Below, in pieces: positions 14,435 to 18,216 of a DNA stretch of 18,216 nucleotides; within the stretch, counting starts at the first letter, position 1, and each line of letters begins with the position of its first letter. Both the position numbers and the translations under genes were made by a program. The stretch is from an uncultured Campylobacter sp. (GTDB lineage: Bacteria > Campylobacterota > Campylobacteria > Campylobacterales > Campylobacteraceae): positions 1 to 18,216 of the forward strand of contig NZ_CALIBF010000012.1 of assembly GCF_938045465.1 (NCBI RefSeq). Reading direction: 5' to 3'. The notes under the pieces were generated by a model. It had not been told where the DNA came from. It did no database searches and saw only the letters and a program-made list of their open reading frames with translations.

Positions 14435-14835
14435 ATTTAGCGGTGCGGCGGAAGGTAAATTTAGAGCAAAATAAAAATACCGACGTCGTGTTATCCAGCG
14501 CACTCTTGGCTACAGAAGGTAAATTTTAAGAGTGGGACGGCACGGCGGAGCAGTAAATTTAGATAGTGTTGCGGTTGTCGGCACGGCAATCCGGCAAAAT
14601 TTATGGGTGCTGCGATTATGGGTAGGTAGCGTGGCGGCGGGATGCGATTGAACGTGTGTCAAAGTTTGTCGGTGCCGAGTTGCCGGTTTGTCAGCGCGCA
14701 GTAAGCTAGCTAGATGGTGCGAGATGGAATGATAGCACCCCGACTGAACGGCGGCTTTTGTGTCGTTAAATCGCGCTACCTGGTTGTAGTCGGAATTTTG
14801 AAAATTGTGCGGATAAAGCTTTGGCTAAGATTTGC
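14435..14835. other. Spacer before the terminator and CRISPR leader
   Basis: About 400 bases without a recognisable gene. A 62-codon frame at 14714-14902 runs through the terminator hairpin and is not credible. CCGACT and AGTCGG segments near 14740-14800 could pair. The region may encode an RNA that ends at the terminator at 14836, but no promoter or family is clear. Confidence 0.35.
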
Positions 14836-14868
14836 AAAACACCGCAAATACGGTGTTTTTATTTTATA
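14836..14868 (+). terminator. Strong intrinsic terminator
   Basis: AAAACACCG (14836-14844) and CGGTGTTTT (14851-14859) form a perfect 9-bp stem with a CAAATA loop, followed by a T-rich tail (TTATTTTAT). It points along the plus strand, 400 bases after the DKNYY gene, and could end that transcript or a separate small RNA. It also insulates the CRISPR array from upstream transcription. Confidence 0.8.
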
Positions 14869-14953
14869 CTGCCTTTGCCGCTTATCTAAATTTAAGAGGT
14901 AAGAATATAAACTTCAAATATTCATAGTCTGGAAAAATAGAATTTCTGACTCT
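14869..14953 (+). promoter_or_regulatory. AT-rich putative CRISPR leader
   Basis: This is an AT-rich stretch between the terminator and the first repeat, with TATAAA at 14906-14911 as a possible -10. The most degenerate repeat is at the opposite end of the array, which fits this being the leader side. Confidence 0.45.
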
Positions 14954-15309
14954 GTGTAAATTCTCTCCGCTGGAGTTTGAAACATGAATACCGCGAACGA
15001 GATCGTAACGCAGAGATTGGTGTAAATTACCTCCGCTGGAGTTTGAAACCGGCGCTAAAAAGCTTCTTGGAGCAATACTTTAAGTGTAAATTTCCTCCAC
15101 TGGAGTTTGAAACTTTCAACGTTGCGGCGAAAAACTGCGAGCTAGCTTTAGTGCAAATTTACTCCGATGGAGTTTGAAACGAATATGCATTGATACGCGC
15201 TCTGCTGCGCTCGTCGTGTAAATTTCCTCTACTGGAGTTTGAAAGGGGAATTTCGAGGATATAAGCCTTGCCGAAGCTAGAGTAAATTTACTCAACTGTA
15301 GTTTGAAAC
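14954..15309 (+). CRISPR. Six-repeat CRISPR array, degenerate, without nearby cas genes
   Basis: Six 30-bp repeats begin at 14954, 15020, 15084, 15151, 15216 and 15280, separated by five unrelated spacers of 36, 34, 37, 35 and 34 bases. The consensus is GTGTAAATTTCCTCC followed by RCTGGAGTTTGAAAC. Every repeat differs from the others in the 5' or central part, while GAGTTTGAAA is nearly constant. Repeat 5 ends in G instead of C, and repeat 6 is the most diverged. A small dyad (CTCC/GGAG) sits in the middle. A 30-bp repeat ending TTTGAAAC gives an 8-base 5' handle like those of type I-A/I-B and III systems, with transcription on the plus strand. No cas gene is in the window, so the array may be an orphan or served in trans. 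Confidence 0.85.
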
Positions 15310-15324
15310 CTACGAACTTCAAAC
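15301..15324 (+). repeat. Inverted repeat closing the CRISPR array
   Basis: GTTTGAA (15301-15307, end of the last repeat) pairs with TTCAAAC (15318-15324) across a 10-base loop. It may be a remnant inverted repeat fragment or a structure at the end of the precursor RNA. Confidence 0.35.
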
Positions 15325-15495
15325 CTTAAGCATCTCAAAATCGGTATTTAAAGCACTACTACATTTTACTATGCCTTGATTTGTGCTCCGCCTGAAAAAT
15401 TTAGGCTGAAAAATACATTATTGACGATTCCAGTTTGGATATTAGCGGATTTAAATTTTTGTCGTGTTTTTAAAATCAATCATACCGACGCCAAA

Positions 15496-15564
15496 GCCCG
15501 GCTGTCTAATGAATTTTAAATTTGCCGGGCGTTCAAAGAGTAAATTATATCGGGGTTTTACTCT
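15496..15564 (-). terminator. rpoD downstream hairpins
   Basis: Two nested-order hairpins follow rpoD on the minus strand. AGAGTAAA/TTTACTCT (arms 15557-15564 and 15537-15544) begins within the stop codon and runs into CTCTTTG. GCCCGGC/GCCGGGC (arms 15524-15530 and 15496-15502) is GC-rich with a long AT loop. Neither has a long T-run, so termination strength is uncertain. Confidence 0.5.
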
Positions 15565-17443
15565 AGCTCTCGATATAGGTTTTCAGTTTGCGGCCGATCT
15601 TTGGGTGCTTTAGCTTTTTGATCGCCGAGCTTTCGATCTGGCGGACGCGCTCGCGAGTGATATTGAGCTCCTTGCCGATCTCTTCAAGCGTGCGGTCGCT
15701 CTCGTCGTCAAGCAGCCCGAATCGCATGCGGATAACCGTGCGCTCACGGTCGTTGAGCTGTTCTAAGATGTCGTCGATCTGCTCTTTAAGGTCGGATTTT
15801 AAAATTTGTTCGATCGGCGAAACCGAGCTTTTGTCCTCGACGAAATCGCCGAATTTACCGTCGTCCTCGTTTCCGATCGGCGCTTCTAGACTGATCGGCT
15901 CCTTTGTGATTTTGATGACCTGCTTTACCTTATCGACGCTAAGGCCTACCTCTTGCGCGATGACGTTGATATCGGGCTCCTTGCCGCCTTCTTGCATATA
16001 TTTGCGCGTGATTTTATTAATTCGATTTATAGTCTCAATCATATGGATCGGGATGCGGATCGTGCGCGCTTGATCGGCGATGGCACGCGAGATTGCTTGG
16101 CGGATCCACCACGTCGCGTATGTCGAAAATTTATATCCGCGCTTGTATTCAAATTTATCCACCGCCTTCATAAGCCCGATGTTGCCCTCTTGGATGAGGT
16201 CCAAAAACGGCAGCCCGCGGTTGGTGTAGCGCTTGGCAATGGAGACGACCAGGCGCAGGTTGGACTTCGCCATGCGCGCCTTTGCGTTATCGCTGATGCG
16301 CTTGCCGCGCTTAATTTGCTCTAAAATTTCTTTTAGCCGCTCTGGCTCGAGGTTGAAGCTTTTTTTGCTAGCTTCTTTTGTCAAAAAGAGCTTTTTTATA
16401 TCGACGTAGGTCGAGACCATCGTGGCTTCCGGCACGCGCGCGATGATGTCGTCTTTGCTAAGCCTCGTGATCTCTTTTAGAATTTTTTTGTGATTTTCAC
16501 GCAGTTCGGCGCTAAACATCGGCAGCTTGTACTCTAAGCGTTTGAGCTCCTTTTCAAAGCCCTCGTCGCTTTTTAGCGCGGTCTCCATCGATTTTACGAT
16601 CTCGGTGATGAGCTTGCTCGTAGGGCCTAGATCCATGAGCTTTTCTTTTAAAATTTTCTTTTTAAACGCCAAGTTTAGCTTCGATAAAATTCCCTTGCTC
16701 TGCTTAATCGCCTCGGCGTTTTTCTCGGCAAATTTCATCCAGTCTTTTTTTGCTTTTTCAAGAGCCTTGAAGCTTTCGATGACCTTTAGAGCGCGCTTAT
16801 CGTTCTTTTTGGATCGCCTTTGCTTCGCCTCGTCCGCGCTTTCCTCATCCTCCTCGTCGTCGTAATCCTCCTCCGATAGTTCCTCTTCGTCCTCCTCTTC
16901 ACCCTCTTCGTCGCTGTCGTCAAAGCTCTTGAAAAGCTCCTTTACGCGGCGCTCGCGGTTGATAAGCGGCTCTTTATAGTCTAAAATGAAGTCTATTAAG
17001 TATGGCACCGAGCAAAACGCGTCGATGATGATATCCTCGCCGAGCTCGATTTTTTTGCTGATCTCGATCTCTTCTTCTTTCGTTAACAGCGGGATCTGCC
17101 CCATTTCGCGCAGATACATCCGCACCGGGCTGTCCGAACGGCTCCACTCCAAAAGCTCGACGTCGCTGGATAGGTCAAATTCCTCGTCCCAGCCCTCGTC
17201 CAGCAGTTTTTTTTGCGTGGCTTCTTTGAGTTTTGCGTCCTCTAAATTTTTGATTTTAGAGATTTCTGCGGCGGAGATCAGCTCGACGTCGAATTTTTTC
17301 GTAAGCGCTTCGACCTTCTTAACGGCCGTCGCAGTGGGGGCTTTGTCGAAAAATTTTATCAGTCTTTCGTATGTGATGTAGCTTTTTTGATTTTCGTCGA
17401 AGAACTGCTCGATGGGCGTTAAGGCGTCTTTTGGGCTCGCCAT
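15563..17443 (-). CDS. rpoD: RpoD, primary sigma-70 factor
   Basis: Directs RNA polymerase to housekeeping promoters; 626 residues. Region 1.1 is the N-terminal part to about residue 95. Region 1.2 follows (DSPVRMYLREMGQIPLLTKEEEIEI, 104-128), then a long non-conserved region containing a strongly acidic stretch (175-205, nearly all D/E). Region 2 is intact (AKSNLRLVVSIAKRYTNRGLPFLDLIQEGNIGLMKAVDKFEYKRGYKFSTYATWWIRQAI, 392-451), as are region 3 and the region 4.2 helix-turn-helix (TLEEIGKELNITRERVRQIESSAIKKLKHP, 585-614). The ATG has AAGGAG five bases upstream. It is monocistronic as far as visible, with its own promoter at 17486-17491. Confidence 0.98.
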   Translation of the reverse strand: MASPKDALTPIEQFFDENQKSYITYERLIKFFDKAPTATAVKKVEALTKKFDVELISAAEISKIKNLEDAKLKEATQKKLLDEGWDEEFDLSSDVELLEWSRSDSPVRMYLREMGQIPLLTKEEEIEISKKIELGEDIIIDAFCSVPYLIDFILDYKEPLINRERRVKELFKSFDDSDEEGEEEDEEELSEEDYDDEEDEESADEAKQRRSKKNDKRALKVIESFKALEKAKKDWMKFAEKNAEAIKQSKGILSKLNLAFKKKILKEKLMDLGPTSKLITEIVKSMETALKSDEGFEKELKRLEYKLPMFSAELRENHKKILKEITRLSKDDIIARVPEATMVSTYVDIKKLFLTKEASKKSFNLEPERLKEILEQIKRGKRISDNAKARMAKSNLRLVVSIAKRYTNRGLPFLDLIQEGNIGLMKAVDKFEYKRGYKFSTYATWWIRQAISRAIADQARTIRIPIHMIETINRINKITRKYMQEGGKEPDINVIAQEVGLSVDKVKQVIKITKEPISLEAPIGNEDDGKFGDFVEDKSSVSPIEQILKSDLKEQIDDILEQLNDRERTVIRMRFGLLDDESDRTLEEIGKELNITRERVRQIESSAIKKLKHPKIGRKLKTYIES

Positions 17444-17485
17444 AAAATCTCCTTGTGTCGTTGTGTATTTGTTTTGGAAAATCGG

Positions 17486-17491
17486 ATTATA
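17486..17491 (-). promoter_or_regulatory. -10 element of rpoD
   Basis: Minus-strand TATAAT preceded by GG, 43 bases before the rpoD ATG. There is no clear -35. An A/T-rich stretch upstream fits the usual Campylobacter promoter form. Confidence 0.6.
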
Positions 17492-17846
17492 CCGAAACGC
17501 TCTTTATTTTTGCTTATATACGGCGCGAACCATCTAAATTTAATAATTTTTCAAATTCTAAAAATTAGGCTAAATTTTAAAATTTAGGTTATATTTTTAG
17601 CTAAATTTAAGATTGTTCTCTAAAATTCCGCGTTCGCAAGACGAAAATTAGCGCGCCGAAATTCCGCCCTTTACGCCGCCGATTTAAAATTTAACGCCTC
17701 CGCACTTCCTATCTCTGCGCTTTTGCGTTTAAATTTAGCCCTAAATTTCAAACGAGGAATTCCGCCCTCATATCGGAGCGATTGAGCGGATTTTAATAAA
17801 TTTGTCGGTAAAATCGCGCATCTATTTTAAAATTTAAGGCAGAAAT
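17492..17846. other. Divergent spacer between rpoD and leuD
   Basis: This holds the 18-bp perfect palindrome CTAAATTTTAAAATTTAG (17570-17587). AATTCCGCCCT occurs twice, near 17660 and 17759. A possible leuD -10, TAAAAT (17809-17814), lies about 33 bases before the ATG. I see no gene. Confidence 0.5.
17570..17587. repeat. 18-bp perfect AT palindrome
   Basis: CTAAATTTTAAAATTTAG is its own reverse complement. Near-identical copies occur at 7410-7427, 12911-12927 and 4538-4552, all in spacers, so it is a recurrent word of this genome. Confidence 0.8.
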
Positions 17847-18216
17847 ATGGCAAAAGTATGGAAATTCGGCGATGATATCGACACCGACATTATTATCGCG
17901 GCACGCTACCTAAATACATCCGACGCGGCGGTGCTTGCGACGCATATCATGGAGGATGCGGATAGGGATTTTTCGTCCAAAATCGCTCGCGGCGACATCA
18001 TCGTAGCGGGGAAAAATTTCGGCTGCGGCAGCTCGCGCGAGCACGCACCGATGGCGCTTAAGGCCGCCGGAATTTCATGCGTGATCGCAAAAAACTTCGC
18101 TAGGATTTTTTATCGAAACAGCTTCAACACCGGCTTTTTGATCCTCGAATGCGACGAGACGGACAAGATCGCGCAGGGCGACGAGCTTAGCATCGATCTA
18201 AAGGGCGGCGTAATTA
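17847..18216 (+). CDS. leuD: LeuD, 3-isopropylmalate dehydratase small subunit (3' end beyond window)
   Basis: Small subunit of the heterodimeric isomerase LeuCD, which interconverts 2- and 3-isopropylmalate in leucine biosynthesis in the cytoplasm. About 123 residues are visible. They include the N-terminal WKFGDDIDTDIIIAARYLN and the swivelling-domain substrate loop GKNFGCGSSREHAP, followed by AKNFARIFYRNSFNTG, all diagnostic of the family. The start ATG has AAGG seven bases upstream; a second in-frame ATG four codons later is less likely. It is divergent from rpoD. The short form with DTDxIIAARYL matches the LeuD/HacB group common in Campylobacterota; LeuD is favoured without seeing the partner. 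Confidence 0.92.
   Translation, partial: MAKVWKFGDDIDTDIIIAARYLNTSDAAVLATHIMEDADRDFSSKIARGDIIVAGKNFGCGSSREHAPMALKAAGISCVIAKNFARIFYRNSFNTGFLILECDETDKIAQGDELSIDLKGGVI

Noticed and set aside
14714..14868. tracrRNA next to the CRISPR array
   Set aside because: The terminator position is suggestive, but I found no convincing anti-repeat to the 30-bp repeat, and the repeat type points to class 1 rather than Cas9 systems.
14977..15177. 66-codon frame crossing the CRISPR repeats
   Set aside because: It spans repeat and spacer boundaries, which is typical of chance frames in CRISPR arrays.
15953..17381. Several long plus-strand frames opposite rpoD
   Set aside because: All are shadows of the well-supported rpoD coding strand; they are Ser/Leu-rich, as expected from antisense of Asp/Glu/Lys-rich codons.

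Overview
The window comes from a Campylobacterota chromosome, most likely a Campylobacter of the higher-GC oral group (C. gracilis, C. rectus/showae, C. curvus and relatives). This rests on gene content and order: tupA divergent from tupBC, an hrcA-grpE-dnaK operon, atpB split from the other ATP synthase genes and followed by a small membrane protein, gatB followed by gpsA, and a Campylobacter-type RpoD with a long acidic insert. Coding DNA is moderately GC-rich, while the spacers are full of AAATTT words. The species is inferred, not shown.

Layout. 1-2109: tungstate uptake, with tupC (cut by the window edge) and tupB on the minus strand and tupA divergent on the plus strand, sharing an 83-base control region. 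2110-2626: spacer with two hairpins. 2627-5919: heat-shock operon hrcA-grpE-dnaK on the minus strand, read from a near-consensus promoter followed directly by a CIRCE-type HrcA operator. 5920-6503: spacer with a long hairpin and a 9-bp tandem repeat. 6504-7398: atpB and a small two-helix membrane protein. 7512-8933: gatB. 8934-9924: long spacer with an unassigned extended -10 promoter and a degenerate 15-16 bp repeat array. 9925-10815: gpsA. 10816-11543: spacer ending in a structured leader. 11544-12785: uraA-type uracil permease. 12986-14434: DKNYY-family membrane-anchored protein. 14435-14953: spacer with a strong intrinsic terminator and an AT-rich leader. 14954-15309: small degenerate CRISPR array with no cas genes in view. 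15563-17443: rpoD on the minus strand. 17847-18216: start of leuD, cut by the right edge.

Most genes are core housekeeping functions: oxyanion uptake for tungsto- and molybdoenzymes, chaperone control, proton-driven ATP synthesis, glutaminyl/asparaginyl-tRNA amidation, phospholipid precursor synthesis, pyrimidine salvage, the primary sigma factor and leucine biosynthesis. The unusual content is largely repeats. TupC carries an N-terminal Asn-rich extension of about 115 residues, 17 units of which are encoded by an in-frame 15-bp repeat with an AATT core. A non-coding array of very similar units and period lies upstream of gpsA, and a perfect 9-bp microsatellite with the same GGAATTC core lies between hrcA and atpB. 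With the orphan CRISPR array, the structured uraA leader and the palindrome shared by the tup promoters, these are the places most worth a second look. I found no tRNA or rRNA gene, no transposase and no prophage gene. No clearly new multi-gene system is evident.
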